DNA from: Allopontixanthobacter confluentis
GTDB lineage: Bacteria; Pseudomonadota; Alphaproteobacteria; Sphingomonadales; Sphingomonadaceae
DNA length: 64,000 nucleotides
Reading direction: 5' to 3'
Assembly (NCBI RefSeq): GCF_009827615.1
Contig: NZ_WTYU01000001.1
Coordinates: 1,323,001 to 1,387,000, forward strand
Part shown: positions 27,013-37,158 of the stretch, in pieces
Position numbering within the stretch: the stretch's first letter is position 1
Layout of the letters: each line of letters begins with the position of its first letter
Program-made: the position numbers and the translations under genes
Notes under the pieces: generated by a model
The model's input: the letters and a program-made list of their open reading frames with translations, nothing else
The model's database searches: none
What the model was told of the DNA's origin: nothing

Positions 27013-28323
27013 ATGGTCCCCCGCTACGCCCGCCCCGCAATGTCCGCCATCTGGGAACCGGAAGCGCGTTACCGCATCTGGTTCGAGATCGAAGCCCATG
27101 CGACCGAGAAATTGGGCGAGCTGGGCGTGGTGCCCGAAAGCGCCGCCAAGGCTTTGTGGGACTGGTGGGCAACAGACCCGGTAATCGACGTTGCGGCAAT
27201 TGATGCCATTGAAGCTGTGACGAAGCACGATGTGATCGCTTTCCTGACCTGGGTGGCAGAGCAGGTGGGCGATGAAGCCCGCTTCATGCATCAGGGCATG
27301 ACCAGTTCAGACGTGCTCGACACGACGCTGGCGGTGCAGCTGGCCCGTTCCGCCGACTTGCTGCTGGAAGATATCGACTTGCTGCTGGCCGCGATCAAAC
27401 GCCGCGCGGAAGAACACAAATACACCCCGACCATTGGCCGCAGCCACGGCATTCATGCCGAACCTGTCACCTTCGGCCTCAAGCTGGCGCAGGCCTATGC
27501 GGAATTTGCCCGTTGCCGCAAACGGCTGGTCGCCGCGCGCGAGGAAATCGCCACCTGCGCCATTTCGGGCGCGGTGGGCACATTTGCCAATATCGACCCG
27601 CAAGTCGAAGCCCATGTCGCGGAACGCCTTGGCCTCCAGATCGAACCGGTCAGCACGCAGGTCATCCCGCGTGACCGCCATGCGATGTATTTTGCCGTGC
27701 TCGGCGTGATCGCCAGTTCCATCGAACGGGTCGCCATCGAAGTGCGCCATTTGCAGCGCACCGAAGTGTTGGAAGCGGAGGAATATTTCTCGCCCGGCCA
27801 GAAGGGTTCATCGGCCATGCCGCACAAGCGCAATCCGATTCTGACCGAAAACCTGACCGGCCAGGCGCGGATGATCCGCGCCTATGCCCTGCCGGCGATG
27901 GAAAATGTCGCCTTGTGGCACGAACGCGATATTTCGCATTCCTCGGTTGAACGTTTCATCGGGCCGGACGCCACCATTACCCTGGATTTCGCATTGGCGC
28001 GGCTGACCGGCGTGATCGACAAGCTGCTGATTTATCCTGAACGGATGCAGAAGAACCTCGACCGGATGGGCGGCCTTGTTCATTCCCAGCGTGTGCTGCT
28101 GGCGCTTACGCAGGCAGGTGTAAGCCGTGAAGATGCCTACCGGCTGGTCCAGCGCAATGCGATGCAGGTGTGGGAATCCGATGGCGAGAAATCGCTGCTC
28201 GACCTGCTGAAAGCCGACAGCGAAGTAACCGCCGCCCTGTCCGAAGCCGAGATCGAAGACAAATTCGACCTCGATTATCATTTCAAACAGGTCGACTTCA
28301 TTTTTGACCGCGTATTTGGCTGA
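27013..28323 (+). CDS. purB: adenylosuccinate lyase
   Basis: Catalyses two purine steps: SAICAR to AICAR and adenylosuccinate to AMP, each releasing fumarate. The 436 residues have the superfamily signature GSSAMPHKRNPILTE (residues about 270-284), the catalytic-histidine region GRSHGIHAEP and MTSSDVLDT. A GGAG lies before the ATG. Length and motifs are normal. Confidence 0.96.
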   Translation: MVPRYARPAMSAIWEPEARYRIWFEIEAHATEKLGELGVVPESAAKALWDWWATDPVIDVAAIDAIEAVTKHDVIAFLTWVAEQVGDEARFMHQGMTSSDVLDTTLAVQLARSADLLLEDIDLLLAAIKRRAEEHKYTPTIGRSHGIHAEPVTFGLKLAQAYAEFARCRKRLVAAREEIATCAISGAVGTFANIDPQVEAHVAERLGLQIEPVSTQVIPRDRHAMYFAVLGVIASSIERVAIEVRHLQRTEVLEAEEYFSPGQKGSSAMPHKRNPILTENLTGQARMIRAYALPAMENVALWHERDISHSSVERFIGPDATITLDFALARLTGVIDKLLIYPERMQKNLDRMGGLVHSQRVLLALTQAGVSREDAYRLVQRNAMQVWESDGEKSLLDLLKADSEVTAALSEAEIEDKFDLDYHFKQVDFIFDRVFG

Positions 28324-28453
28324 ACTGCTCAAAGGCCGCTGGGGCAAAACATTAAGGGGGCACCTGCGGCTATGGCACGCCGCCGCGCTCCGGCCCTTCC
28401 CTTAGCCTTTCAATCCGCCTAGCATCGCTTTCACGCAAACCGTGGGGAATATC

Positions 28454-28843
28454 ATGCAGATTGTTCGCACCATCCTCTGGGTCCTGTTGTTTGCAGGGCT
28501 GATGGCCTTTTCCTTCTTCAACTGGAAACAGGTGGAAGTTCAGATCTGGACCAATCTGGTGCTGGAAACCAAGGTTCCGGCGCTTGTCATCGTGTCGTTC
28601 CTGCTGGGCATGGTGCCCACATGGCTGATGCACCGCGGGGTGAAATGGCGGCTGGAACGGCGCATCAAGGCGCTGGAATCCGCCACGCGCACCCCCTCGG
28701 TTGCGCCTGCAACGCCGGAAAGCCCGATTGCAGGGGACGCATATGTGGCAGACGATGGCCGTCCGCCCCACGAAGTGCCTGTGATACGTTCGGCCGGTGA
28801 CAAGGCTGATCCACTGGCCCCCAACCCGCGCACCGGTCTATGA
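28454..28843 (+). CDS. LapA-domain (DUF1049) membrane protein
   Basis: A 129-residue protein with two membrane helices (MQIVRTILWVLLFAGLMAFSFFNW; VPALVIVSFLLGMVPTWLMH), followed by the basic coil RGVKWRLERRIKALE and a flexible tail. This is the LapA layout (lipopolysaccharide assembly protein A domain), but the length and tail differ from the enteric protein. The start was moved to the ATG at 28454, with GGGGA upstream. Its stop overlaps the pyrF start (ATGA). Confidence 0.8.
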   Translation: MQIVRTILWVLLFAGLMAFSFFNWKQVEVQIWTNLVLETKVPALVIVSFLLGMVPTWLMHRGVKWRLERRIKALESATRTPSVAPATPESPIAGDAYVADDGRPPHEVPVIRSAGDKADPLAPNPRTGL

Positions 28844-29514
28844 GCAACCCGATTTATCTGGCGCTGGATCTGCCCCGCCTCGACGCGGCGCGGGCGCTGG
28901 CAGAAAAGGTGAAATCCCACATTGGCGGGATCAAGCTGGGGATGGAATTCTTTTACGCCCATGGCCACCACGGAGTGCATGACATTGCGAAGGTGGGCCT
29001 GCCCATTTTCCTCGATCTGAAGCTGCACGACATTCCCAATACCGTTGCGGCTGCCATGCAGGCCATTCACCTCAGCGAACCGGCCATCGTTACTGTTCAT
29101 GCCAGCGGCGGGCGGCATATGATGGAAGATGCCAAGGCCGCTGCTGCCGAAGGCACCAAGGTCGTGGCCGTAACCATGCTGACCAGTCTGGACGAGCGCG
29201 ATCTTGTGCGCACCGGCGTGGATGGCAGCGCGCATGACCAGGTCATGCGGCTGGCTGATCTGGCCCATGACGCAGGGCTGGACGGCGTGGTGTGTTCCGG
29301 ACAGGAAGTGGGCGCAGTCCGCAAACAGTGGAAGGACGGCTTCTTCGTCGTGCCGGGGCTGAGGCCAGCCGGCTCCAGCGTTGGCGACCAGAAACGCGTT
29401 GTAACCCCGCGCAAGGCCCGTGATGATGGCGCTAGCGTGCTGGTCATTGGCCGCCCGATCAGCCGCGCCGATGATCCGGTGCAGGCAGCGCGGGACATTG
29501 AAGCAACTCTCTAG
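28840..29514 (+). CDS. pyrF: orotidine 5'-phosphate decarboxylase
   Basis: Final step of UMP synthesis. The 224-residue TIM barrel has the catalytic tetrad region FLDLKLHDIPNT (residues about 58-69), GGIKLGMEFFYAHG near the N-terminus, and the phosphate loop PGLRPAGSS. The start overlaps the previous gene by 4 bp, and trpF follows 7 bp after. Confidence 0.96.
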   Translation: MSNPIYLALDLPRLDAARALAEKVKSHIGGIKLGMEFFYAHGHHGVHDIAKVGLPIFLDLKLHDIPNTVAAAMQAIHLSEPAIVTVHASGGRHMMEDAKAAAAEGTKVVAVTMLTSLDERDLVRTGVDGSAHDQVMRLADLAHDAGLDGVVCSGQEVGAVRKQWKDGFFVVPGLRPAGSSVGDQKRVVTPRKARDDGASVLVIGRPISRADDPVQAARDIEATL

Positions 29515-29521
29515 ACCGATC

Positions 29522-30163
29522 ATGTCAGCCAGGGTCAAAATTTGCGGCGTTTCCACGCCTGCCGCGCTTGATGCGGCCATTGGGGCGGGCGCGGATTATG
29601 TCGGTCTGAACTTTTACCCGCCCAGCCCGCGCTATGTCAGCGCGCAGGTTGCCGCCAGTCTGGCGGCGCGGGCTGCAAAACACATCCCCACGGTGGGCGT
29701 TTTTGTCGATGCGGGCGATGATTTTCTGGCAGATGCAATTGCGGCCGGCCAGCTGGATGCCATCCAGTTGCACGGCCATGAACCGCCGGAACGCGCCGCG
29801 CAGCTCAGATCACGCTTCGGACTGCCAGTATGGAAAGTGCTGTCGGTCGCCGGCCCTGAAGATATTGCCAGCGCTGCGGCCTACCGTGACACGGCTGATT
29901 TTCTGTTGTTTGACGCCAAAACGCCCGCAGGCTCCGCATTGCCTGGCGGCATGGGGCTGACTTTCGACTGGGGCCTGCTGGCCGCTTACAAGGGGCCGTT
30001 ACCCTGGGGCCTGGCAGGCGGTGTGACGCCCGCCAATGTGGCAGACGCGATTGCCATGACCGGCGCCCCGCTGGTGGACGTGTCATCCGGCGTGGAAAGC
30101 GCGCCGGGTATCAAGGACGTGGACAGAATCGCAGCCTTCTGCAAAGCGGCACAACATATATGA
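29522..30163 (+). CDS. trpF: phosphoribosylanthranilate isomerase
   Basis: Third tryptophan step. The 213-residue TIM barrel begins [20 protein letters not shown], with the catalytic cysteine in KICG, then [12 protein letters not shown] and, at the end, [17 protein letters not shown] and [15 protein letters not shown], which bind phosphate. The frame is open upstream into pyrF, but the ATG at 29522 gives the exact family start. Its stop overlaps trpB (ATGA). Confidence 0.95.
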   Translation: MSARVKICGVSTPAALDAAIGAGADYVGLNFYPPSPRYVSAQVAASLAARAAKHIPTVGVFVDAGDDFLADAIAAGQLDAIQLHGHEPPERAAQLRSRFGLPVWKVLSVAGPEDIASAAAYRDTADFLLFDAKTPAGSALPGGMGLTFDWGLLAAYKGPLPWGLAGGVTPANVADAIAMTGAPLVDVSSGVESAPGIKDVDRIAAFCKAAQHI

Positions 30164-31374
30164 CAGACCTGAAAAACTCATTCCGCAACCAGCCCGACGA
30201 GCGCGGGCATTTTGGTGATTATGGCGGCCGCTATGTTGCTGAAACGCTGATGCCGCTGGTGCTTGATCTGGAGCGGGAATATCGCACCGCACAGGCCGAC
30301 CCTGCGTTTCAGGCCCAGTTTGATGATTTGCTGGAACATTATGTTGGCCGCCCTTCCCCGCTGTATTTTGCCGAACGGCTGACAGAAGCGCTGGGCGGCG
30401 CGCAGGTCTGGTTCAAGCGCGACGAGCTGAACCATACAGGCGCGCACAAGATCAACAATTGCATCGGGCAGATCCTGCTCGCCATGCGAATGGGGAAAAC
30501 GCGGATCATCGCGGAAACGGGCGCCGGGCAGCACGGCGTTGCCACTGCCACCGTCTGCGCGCGCTTCGGCCTGCCATGCGTCATTTACATGGGCGCAGAA
30601 GATGTGAAACGCCAGTCCCCCAACGTGTTTCGTATGAAGCTGCTGGGCGCGCAGGTCGTTCCCGTCACCAGCGGCGCGGCGACCTTGAAGGATGCCATGA
30701 ATGAAGGGCTGCGCGACTGGGTCGCCAATGTCCATGACACATTCTACATCATCGGCACGGCAGCAGGCCCTCACCCCTACCCCGAAATGGTGCGAGATTT
30801 CCAAAGCGTGATCGGGCGCGAGGCCCGCGCACAAATGCTGTCACGCATCAATCGCCTGCCGGATATTCTGGTGGCAGCCATCGGCGGCGGTTCCAACGCG
30901 CTTGGCCTGTTCCACCCGTTTCTCGATGATCCGGCGGTGAAAATGCTCGGAGTGGAAGCGGCAGGCTACGGCCTTGATGGCGACCAGCATGCCGCCAGCC
31001 TGCTGGGCGGATTTCCCGGCGTGCTGCACGGCAACAAGACCTATCTGCTGCAGGATGATGATGGCCAGATCACCGAAGGCCATTCGATCAGTGCGGGTCT
31101 TGATTATCCCGGGATCGGGCCGGAACATGCCTGGCTGAAAGATATGGGCCGCGTGGAATATACTGCGGTCACGGATGAAGAGGCGCTGGACGCGTTCCAG
31201 CTCCTGTGCCGGACAGAAGGCATTATTCCGGCGCTGGAACCCGCCCATGCGATTGCCGCAGTGGCAAAAATCGCCAAGGATATGCCCAGCGACAGTATCA
31301 TTCTCGCCAATCTGTGCGGACGCGGCGACAAGGACATTTTCACAGTCGCTGAACGATTGGGAGTGGAGCTGTGA
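30160..31374 (+). CDS. trpB: tryptophan synthase beta subunit
   Basis: PLP enzyme joining indole with serine. Of 404 residues, [11 protein letters not shown] holds the PLP lysine (residues about 89-99), [13 protein letters not shown] follows, and the phosphate loop is GGGSNALG. The C-terminus has [16 protein letters not shown]. It overlaps trpF and trpA by 4 bp each, giving coupled translation of the alpha/beta pair. Confidence 0.97.
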   Translation: MTDLKNSFRNQPDERGHFGDYGGRYVAETLMPLVLDLEREYRTAQADPAFQAQFDDLLEHYVGRPSPLYFAERLTEALGGAQVWFKRDELNHTGAHKINNCIGQILLAMRMGKTRIIAETGAGQHGVATATVCARFGLPCVIYMGAEDVKRQSPNVFRMKLLGAQVVPVTSGAATLKDAMNEGLRDWVANVHDTFYIIGTAAGPHPYPEMVRDFQSVIGREARAQMLSRINRLPDILVAAIGGGSNALGLFHPFLDDPAVKMLGVEAAGYGLDGDQHAASLLGGFPGVLHGNKTYLLQDDDGQITEGHSISAGLDYPGIGPEHAWLKDMGRVEYTAVTDEEALDAFQLLCRTEGIIPALEPAHAIAAVAKIAKDMPSDSIILANLCGRGDKDIFTVAERLGVEL

Positions 31375-32156
31375 ACCGCCTGGCTGCCGCCTTTGCCAAG
31401 CCGCACCCGGCGCTTGTCTGTTTCGTCACTGCGGGCGACGGTGATACAGCGGCCAATCTTGACGCGCTGGTGGCTGGCGGCGCGGATGTGATCGAACTGG
31501 GTATGCCCTTTACCGATCCCATGGCTGACGGCCCTGCCATTCAGGAAGCGAATATCCGCAGCCTTGCCAAGGGCACGACCACGGCCGATATTTTTGCCAT
31601 CGCTACAGGATTTCGTGCCCGCCACCCTGATGTGCCGCTGGTCTTGATGGGATATGCCAACCCGATGGTGCGGCGCGGCCCCCAATGGTTTGCCGACCAA
31701 TGCAACGCTGCCGGGGTGGACGGCGTGATCTGCGTGGACATTCCGCCTGAAGAAGATGACGCGCTGGGCCCGCAGCTGCGCGCCGCAGGGGTGGCCCCCA
31801 TCCGGCTGGCCACACCCACCACCGATGCAAAGCGGCTGCCTGCTGTGCTGCAAGGGTCTGGCGGGTTTGTCTATTACGTGTCTGTCGCGGGAATTACTGG
31901 CCTGCAGCAGGCGGCGCAGGCCAGCATCGACGAAGCTGTGGCAAGACTGAAATCTGCCACCGATTTGCCCATTGCCGTGGGCTTTGGCGTCCGCACGCCG
32001 GATCAGGCCAGCGCCATCGCCCGGGTGGCTGATGGCGTCGTGGTCGGGTCCGCGCTGGTCGAACTGGTGGCCAAGCATGGCGAAGATGCGCCGCTTGCGC
32101 TAAGAACATTGACTGCCGCACTGGCTGACGCTGTGCATGCGGCCCGAAAGGACTGA
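31371..32156 (+). CDS. trpA: tryptophan synthase alpha subunit
   Basis: Releases indole from indole-glycerol phosphate and channels it to TrpB. The 261-residue barrel has [13 protein letters not shown], the catalytic Glu in [20 protein letters not shown], and [10 protein letters not shown]. It starts with GTG inside the trpB stop (GTGA). The remaining trp genes (trpE/G/D/C) are not in the window. Confidence 0.96.
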   Translation: MNRLAAAFAKPHPALVCFVTAGDGDTAANLDALVAGGADVIELGMPFTDPMADGPAIQEANIRSLAKGTTTADIFAIATGFRARHPDVPLVLMGYANPMVRRGPQWFADQCNAAGVDGVICVDIPPEEDDALGPQLRAAGVAPIRLATPTTDAKRLPAVLQGSGGFVYYVSVAGITGLQQAAQASIDEAVARLKSATDLPIAVGFGVRTPDQASAIARVADGVVVGSALVELVAKHGEDAPLALRTLTAALADAVHAARKD

Positions 32157-32160
32157 TTGA

Positions 32161-33009
32161 ATGAACTGGATTTCCAAGGTCCGCAATTCGCTCCCCTTCA
32201 TGGCGAAGCGCGAAACGCCGGACAATCTGTGGGTGAAGTGCCCCAAATGCCAGGAAATGCTGTTTGCGCAGGAATATGAAGAAAACCAGCGCGTCTGCCC
32301 GCGTTGCGATCATCATGGCAGATTGGGCGCAGACCAGCGGCTCGCCACCTTGCTGGACGAGGGGTTTGCACTTCTGACCCAGCCTGAGGTGAAGGAAGAC
32401 CCCCTCAAATTCCGCGACACCAAGAAATATACCGACCGGCTGAAACAGGCCCGGGCGAAAAACCCGCATCGTGATGCTTTCAGTGTCGGTTCGGGCGAAA
32501 TCGAAGGCCGGCCAGCCGTGGTCGGCGTGCAGGATTTCGGCTTCATGGGCGGTTCCATGGGCATGGCAGTCGGCACGGCATTCTGTGCCGGGGCAGAATG
32601 CGCGCTGGAACGTGGATGCGCCTATATCGTGGTGACAGCCGCTGGCGGCGCGCGAATGCAGGAGGGTATTCTCAGCCTGATGCAAATGCCCAAGGCCACC
32701 GTGATGACGCGCCGCCTCAAGGAAGCTGGCCTGCCCTATATTGTGGTGCTGGCCGACCCGACGACCGGCGGCGTTACCGCCAGCTATGCCATGCTGGGCG
32801 ATGTGCAGATAGCTGAACCGGGCGCATTGATCGGCTTTGCCGGACAGCGCGTGATCCAGGATACAATCCGCGAAAGCCTGCCAGAAGGGTTCCAGCGGGC
32901 AGAATATCTCTACAAGCACGGCATGGTGGATATGGTGGTCAACCGCAAGGACATGCGCCGCACGCTGGTGGGCCTGCTGGATTATCTGCGTCCGGCCCAG
33001 GCAGCCTGA
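32161..33009 (+). CDS. accD: acetyl-CoA carboxylase carboxyltransferase subunit beta
   Basis: The zinc-ribbon half of the carboxyltransferase that makes malonyl-CoA. The 282 residues begin with a four-Cys ribbon ([11 protein letters not shown]...CPRCDHHG) and continue with the crotonase-fold core ([57 protein letters not shown]). A good AAGGA ribosome site lies upstream, 4 bp after trpA. Confidence 0.97.
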   Translation: MNWISKVRNSLPFMAKRETPDNLWVKCPKCQEMLFAQEYEENQRVCPRCDHHGRLGADQRLATLLDEGFALLTQPEVKEDPLKFRDTKKYTDRLKQARAKNPHRDAFSVGSGEIEGRPAVVGVQDFGFMGGSMGMAVGTAFCAGAECALERGCAYIVVTAAGGARMQEGILSLMQMPKATVMTRRLKEAGLPYIVVLADPTTGGVTASYAMLGDVQIAEPGALIGFAGQRVIQDTIRESLPEGFQRAEYLYKHGMVDMVVNRKDMRRTLVGLLDYLRPAQAA

Positions 33010-33018
33010 CAAACCCCC

Positions 33019-34347
33019 ATGGATTTCGCCAGGTCGGATAATCCGGCAGTGCAGCAGCAGCTTGACCGGCTGGCGCAATTATCCCTGCCGCAGGGCCGCT
33101 TCGGGCTGGATATTATCCGGCAATTGCTGGGCCGGCTGGGCAATCCGCACGAGCATCTGCCGCCTGTCTTCCATGTCGCCGGAACCAATGGCAAGGGCTC
33201 GACCTGCGCTTTTCTGCGGGCCATGCTGGAAGCCGATGGCAAGAAGGTGCACATGGCCACCAGCCCTCATCTGGTGCGCTATAATGAACGGATCCGCATT
33301 GCCGGAAATCTGATCGACGATGCGCTGCTTGCGTCATTGCTGGCAGAAGTGCTGGATGCGTCAGACGGGCTGGCGCCGAGCTTTTTTGAAGTCACTATTG
33401 CCGCCAGTTTTCTCGCTTTTGCGCGCCATCCCGCGGATGTCTGCGTCATTGAAGTCGGCCTTGGCGGCCGGTTTGACGCGACCAATGTGCTGGAACATCC
33501 CGCGGCGTGCGGCATCGCTGCACTGGGCATCGATCATGAACGGTTTCTGCTCGCGCCCGAAGAAGGCGCGCCGCAAGCGCCATTGGCGCGGATTGCCTTT
33601 GAAAAGGCCGGCATTGCCAAGCAGGGATGCTCATTGGTGACTTTCAACTATCCGCTCGAGGCTGAACTGGAGATCGAGCGCGCGGCATTGGCTGCGGGCG
33701 CTTTGCTGGCAATGCGCGGGCGGGACTGGGACATGAGCAGCATTGCCGCGCTGGAATATCGTGACCAGCACGGCGAACTGACCTTGCCATTGCCAACCAT
33801 GGCGGGCCCGCATCAGGCGCAGAATGCCGCGCTGGCCGTGGCCATGCTGCGCCATCAGGATTTTGTGACAGTTTCCGCCGATTCCATGGCTCGCGGCATC
33901 CGGTCGGCGGTGTGGCCTGCCCGGCTGCAACGCCTTGGCGCGGGGCCTTTGACCGGGGGACCATTAGGCGGGGTGCCATTAAGCGGCGGGCCAACAAACG
34001 GCGTGCGCGAAATCTGGCTGGATGGCGGACATAATCCTGACGCCGGACAAGCGTTGAAACGGCATTTCGATGGCCAGCACCTGCATCTGATCATCGGCAT
34101 GCTGGCCAATAAAGACCCGGCCTCCATCATCGAGCCGATGAGCGCGCAACTGGCCAGCATTACCATCGTGCCTGTTCCGGGGCACGATAGCCATGGGCCG
34201 GACGCTTTTACCGCCGCCACATCATCGGCGCCTGACGTGCCGGCGGCGCTGGCCGCCCTTCCCGACGATGGGCTGCCGGTGCTGATTGCCGGTTCGCTTT
34301 ACCTCGGCGGTGAAGTCCTGCGCCTCAATAATGAGATACCTGTCTAG
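33019..34347 (+). CDS. folC: folylpolyglutamate synthase / dihydrofolate synthase
   Basis: Adds glutamate to dihydropteroate and folates. The 442-residue Mur-ligase-fold protein has GTNGKGSTCAFL (residues 55-66), TSPHLVRYNERIRI, and EVGLGGRFDATNVL. Between the central and C-terminal domains (about residues 308-327) is a stretch of pentad repeats, GPLTG-GPLGG-VPLSG-GPTNG, encoded by four 15-bp units, which looks like a flexible linker expanded by repeat slippage. The C-terminal domain resumes with EIWLDGGHNPDAG. It lies 9 bp after accD, the usual order. Confidence 0.94.
   Translation: MDFARSDNPAVQQQLDRLAQLSLPQGRFGLDIIRQLLGRLGNPHEHLPPVFHVAGTNGKGSTCAFLRAMLEADGKKVHMATSPHLVRYNERIRIAGNLIDDALLASLLAEVLDASDGLAPSFFEVTIAASFLAFARHPADVCVIEVGLGGRFDATNVLEHPAACGIAALGIDHERFLLAPEEGAPQAPLARIAFEKAGIAKQGCSLVTFNYPLEAELEIERAALAAGALLAMRGRDWDMSSIAALEYRDQHGELTLPLPTMAGPHQAQNAALAVAMLRHQDFVTVSADSMARGIRSAVWPARLQRLGAGPLTGGPLGGVPLSGGPTNGVREIWLDGGHNPDAGQALKRHFDGQHLHLIIGMLANKDPASIIEPMSAQLASITIVPVPGHDSHGPDAFTAATSSAPDVPAALAALPDDGLPVLIAGSLYLGGEVLRLNNEIPV
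33940..33999. repeat. four 15-bp tandem repeats inside folC
   Basis: Units of exactly 15 bp at 33940, 33955, 33970 and 33985. The two middle ones are GGGGGACCATTAGGC and GGGGTGCCATTAAGC. The copies are degenerate but in frame, each giving a G-P-L-x-G-like pentad. The core CCATT-AGC resembles the repeat upstream of ynbE. Confidence 0.8.
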
Positions 34348-34430
34348 GCTGCGCGCCCTGTTCAGCCCTGGCGGGGCCAGCACTGCCTGACTGGAAATGC
34401 CGGCCCAGAACGGGCAGTTAGGCTTCTGCT

Positions 34431-35771
34431 TCAGCGCGGCTCGTCAGCGGGGCTTTCCACATCACCTGTCGAAATTTCGCCTGCTGTGCCCAGTGACTGG
34501 TCCACCAGCCCCTTGTGCATCATCCACCAGAACAGCAGCACGCCCGGCAGGGCCAGCGCCGTGGTCAGCAGGTAGAAATCAACATAACCGAAATTCTCGA
34601 TCAGGCTGCCCGCCGTGGTGCCCGTGACAAACCGGCCCAGGATGGATGCTGCTGCCGACAGCAGCGCAAACTGGGTGGCGGTAAAGTTGAGATTACACAG
34701 CGCCGACAGATAGGCGACAACGCAAACGCCGCCGATACCGCTGGCGAAATTTTCAAAACCGATGGCGGATGCCATGCCGATGTTGCTGTGGCCAACTGCC
34801 GCCAATGCTGCAAAACCAAAGTTGGATACGGCCATCAGGATCAGACTGATGAGGACCGATTTCTTCATCCCCAGCCGCGCATACAGGAACCCGCCGACAA
34901 ACACGCCGACCAGCAGTGCCCAGAACCCGACGCCCACGTCATAAATGGCGATTTCATCCTTGGAATAGCCAAGATCTTCAAACAGCAAACGGAAAGTCAG
35001 ATTGGCCAGCGTATCACCCAGCTTGTGGATGAGGACAAACACCAGCACCAGCATCGCGCCCTTGCGCTTGAAGAATTCTGCCAGCGGGCTGACATAGGCA
35101 ATCGCTGCGGCCAGCGGGCCTTTCAGCGGTTTGGGTTCGATGCGGCGGGCCGGTTCCCCCATCACAAGGCCGGTGCCAATGGCAAACAGCGCGAAGAACG
35201 CGACTGACGTATACGCCATTTGCCAGCCATAACGCTGGGCAACGATAAGCGCGGTCGCGCCTGCGGCGGCAGCGCCGATGCGCCAGCCATACTGGCTCAT
35301 GCCGGAGCCCACGCCCAACTGGCGCGGTTCCAGCAGTTCGATGCGGTAGGCATCAATCACGATATCGAAAGTGGCCCCGGCCACACCCACCAGAATAGCC
35401 GCCACAGCAACCGCTGCAATATCAGCCGACGGGTCCAGCGACCCCAGATAGACGATGCTGACCATCACCAATATCGCGGTGAAAATGAGCCAGGAAACAC
35501 GCTGGCCAATGCGCCCCAGCAACGGCAGTTTGATGGCATCGATAATGGGCGCCCACAGCCATTTGAAATTATAGGCAAGGAAAGTCAGCGCAAACGCTGT
35601 AACGGTGGATTTCTCAATCCCCGCTTCTGCCAGCCGGGTGGTCAGCGTGGCGGCAATCATGGCGAAGGGAAAACCGGAGGAAATACCGAGAAACAAAGCC
35701 GCCAGCGGAGCAGGTTCCAGATAGGGGCGCACCCCGTCCCACATTGTCCGGCGTTCGATCTGCTCACCCAT
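34431..35771 (-). CDS. AmpG-like MFS permease (muropeptide transporter family)
   Basis: A membrane protein of about 446 residues with roughly 12 helices. Segments such as ALFLGISSGFPFAMIAATLTTRLAEAGI, NFKWLWAPIIDAIKLPLLGRIGQR, and MSQYGWRIGAAAAG follow the AmpG/PAT family pattern of importing anhydromuropeptides in cell-wall recycling. The ATG at 35771 was chosen; a GTG at 35783 is an alternative. It converges with folC and is divergent from the Rieske gene. The substrate assignment is by family resemblance. Confidence 0.8.
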   Translation of the reverse strand: MGEQIERRTMWDGVRPYLEPAPLAALFLGISSGFPFAMIAATLTTRLAEAGIEKSTVTAFALTFLAYNFKWLWAPIIDAIKLPLLGRIGQRVSWLIFTAILVMVSIVYLGSLDPSADIAAVAVAAILVGVAGATFDIVIDAYRIELLEPRQLGVGSGMSQYGWRIGAAAAGATALIVAQRYGWQMAYTSVAFFALFAIGTGLVMGEPARRIEPKPLKGPLAAAIAYVSPLAEFFKRKGAMLVLVFVLIHKLGDTLANLTFRLLFEDLGYSKDEIAIYDVGVGFWALLVGVFVGGFLYARLGMKKSVLISLILMAVSNFGFAALAAVGHSNIGMASAIGFENFASGIGGVCVVAYLSALCNLNFTATQFALLSAAASILGRFVTGTTAGSLIENFGYVDFYLLTTALALPGVLLFWWMMHKGLVDQSLGTAGEISTGDVESPADEPR

Positions 35772-35919
35772 TATGCCTGTCACTTCCTGTCATATTGGCC
35801 CGTTTGGCCGGCCTGTTTGATTGGCCAATTCCGTATCGGCCCATGGGGCCGTACCGGACTTTGCACCAGTCCTTAATTCGTGCGACACTAGCGCCGCTGG
35901 AGATTTAAGGAAGTTTTCC

Positions 35920-37092
35920 ATGAACGAGACCGGAACTGTCGCCAGAGAAAAAACCCCCACCCAGCGTCCAACGCCGGGCCAAATGGTGCTGGCGCAGGCG
36001 ATTTTGCGCGGCGAACAGCGCTTCGCCGCTGAAATCACGCATGTTCCTGCTTCTGTCTATACCGACCCCCAACACTGGTTGCGGGAAAAATCTGCGCTGT
36101 TTGACCGCCTGCCGCAGGTCATCGCGCCGTCTGCGCTTTTGCCCGACAAGGGCATGGCGCTGCCCCATGATGCAACTGGCAGGCCCCTTTTGCTGACCCG
36201 TGATGTGGATGGCACTGTCCATGTTTTCATGAATGTGTGCCGCCACCGCGGAACCCGCCTGGTGGAAGGAGAAGAAACCGTCTGCGCGCGCCGGCTGGTG
36301 TGCCCCTATCACGCGTGGACTTACCGGCTGGACGGCCGCCTGCTCGCCATGCCGCGCCCGGAAACATTCCCCGGCCTCGACAAGGCAGATCATGGGCTGG
36401 TGGAATTGCCAAGTGTCGAGACAGGCGGCCTCATCTGGTTTGCACCTGCCCCGGATGCGGATTTTTCGCTGGCGCGGACATTGGGCGAGGATTTTGACGC
36501 TTTTGGCATGGCGGACCACCATCTGTTTGCCCGCAAGACCCATGAAGTGGCAGGAAACTGGAAGCTGATCATGGATGCCTTCCTTGAAAGTTACCATGTC
36601 ACCCGCCTGCACGCGCAGACGATCGGCCCGTTTTTCAAGGATGGCGTCACAGCAGGTGATATGATTGGCCCCCATGCGCGTGCTGCAGTGGGGCGGCTGG
36701 AAGATATGGACGGGGTGGACCTGGCCGATATGGCCGCACTGCGCCGGGTGGTCACATTTGCTTACCAATTGCTGCCTGCCACCATCATCATCCCCAGCCC
36801 CGATTACCTCAATGTCATGGTGCTGATGCCGCAGGCGCATGATCGCACTCTGGTTGAAGATTTCATGCTGATTCCGGAAAAGCCGACCACTGACAAAGCC
36901 CGCGACCACTGGCAGCGCAGTTGGAACCTGCTCGACGGGGGTGTCTTTGCATCGGAAGATTTCCGCGCCGCAGAATTGGGGCAACAGGGCCTGTCATCCG
37001 GCGTTATCGACCAGCTTACACTCGGCACGTTGGAAACCGGCATCACCCGTTTTCACGAAACCGTGCAGGACGCATTGCGCGCCTGCAATTGA
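35920..37092 (+). CDS. Rieske-type aromatic ring-hydroxylating oxygenase, alpha subunit
   Basis: 390 residues. The Rieske [2Fe-2S] motif is CRHRGT...CPYHAW (Cys-x-His, 17 residues, Cys-x2-His; about residues 107-129). The catalytic domain has [19 protein letters not shown], where the two His ligate mononuclear iron. A strong AAGGAAG site precedes the ATG at 35920, so 33 residues of open frame upstream were excluded. No beta subunit, ferredoxin or reductase gene is adjacent, so partner proteins and substrate are unknown. Confidence 0.88.
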   Translation: MNETGTVAREKTPTQRPTPGQMVLAQAILRGEQRFAAEITHVPASVYTDPQHWLREKSALFDRLPQVIAPSALLPDKGMALPHDATGRPLLLTRDVDGTVHVFMNVCRHRGTRLVEGEETVCARRLVCPYHAWTYRLDGRLLAMPRPETFPGLDKADHGLVELPSVETGGLIWFAPAPDADFSLARTLGEDFDAFGMADHHLFARKTHEVAGNWKLIMDAFLESYHVTRLHAQTIGPFFKDGVTAGDMIGPHARAAVGRLEDMDGVDLADMAALRRVVTFAYQLLPATIIIPSPDYLNVMVLMPQAHDRTLVEDFMLIPEKPTTDKARDHWQRSWNLLDGGVFASEDFRAAELGQQGLSSGVIDQLTLGTLETGITRFHETVQDALRACN

Positions 37093-37158
37093 GCGAATGC
37101 GAAGGGCCGATCAATTCAGCGCTTTGCGGAAGCGCGCGTAAACGGCTAGAGGGCCGCA

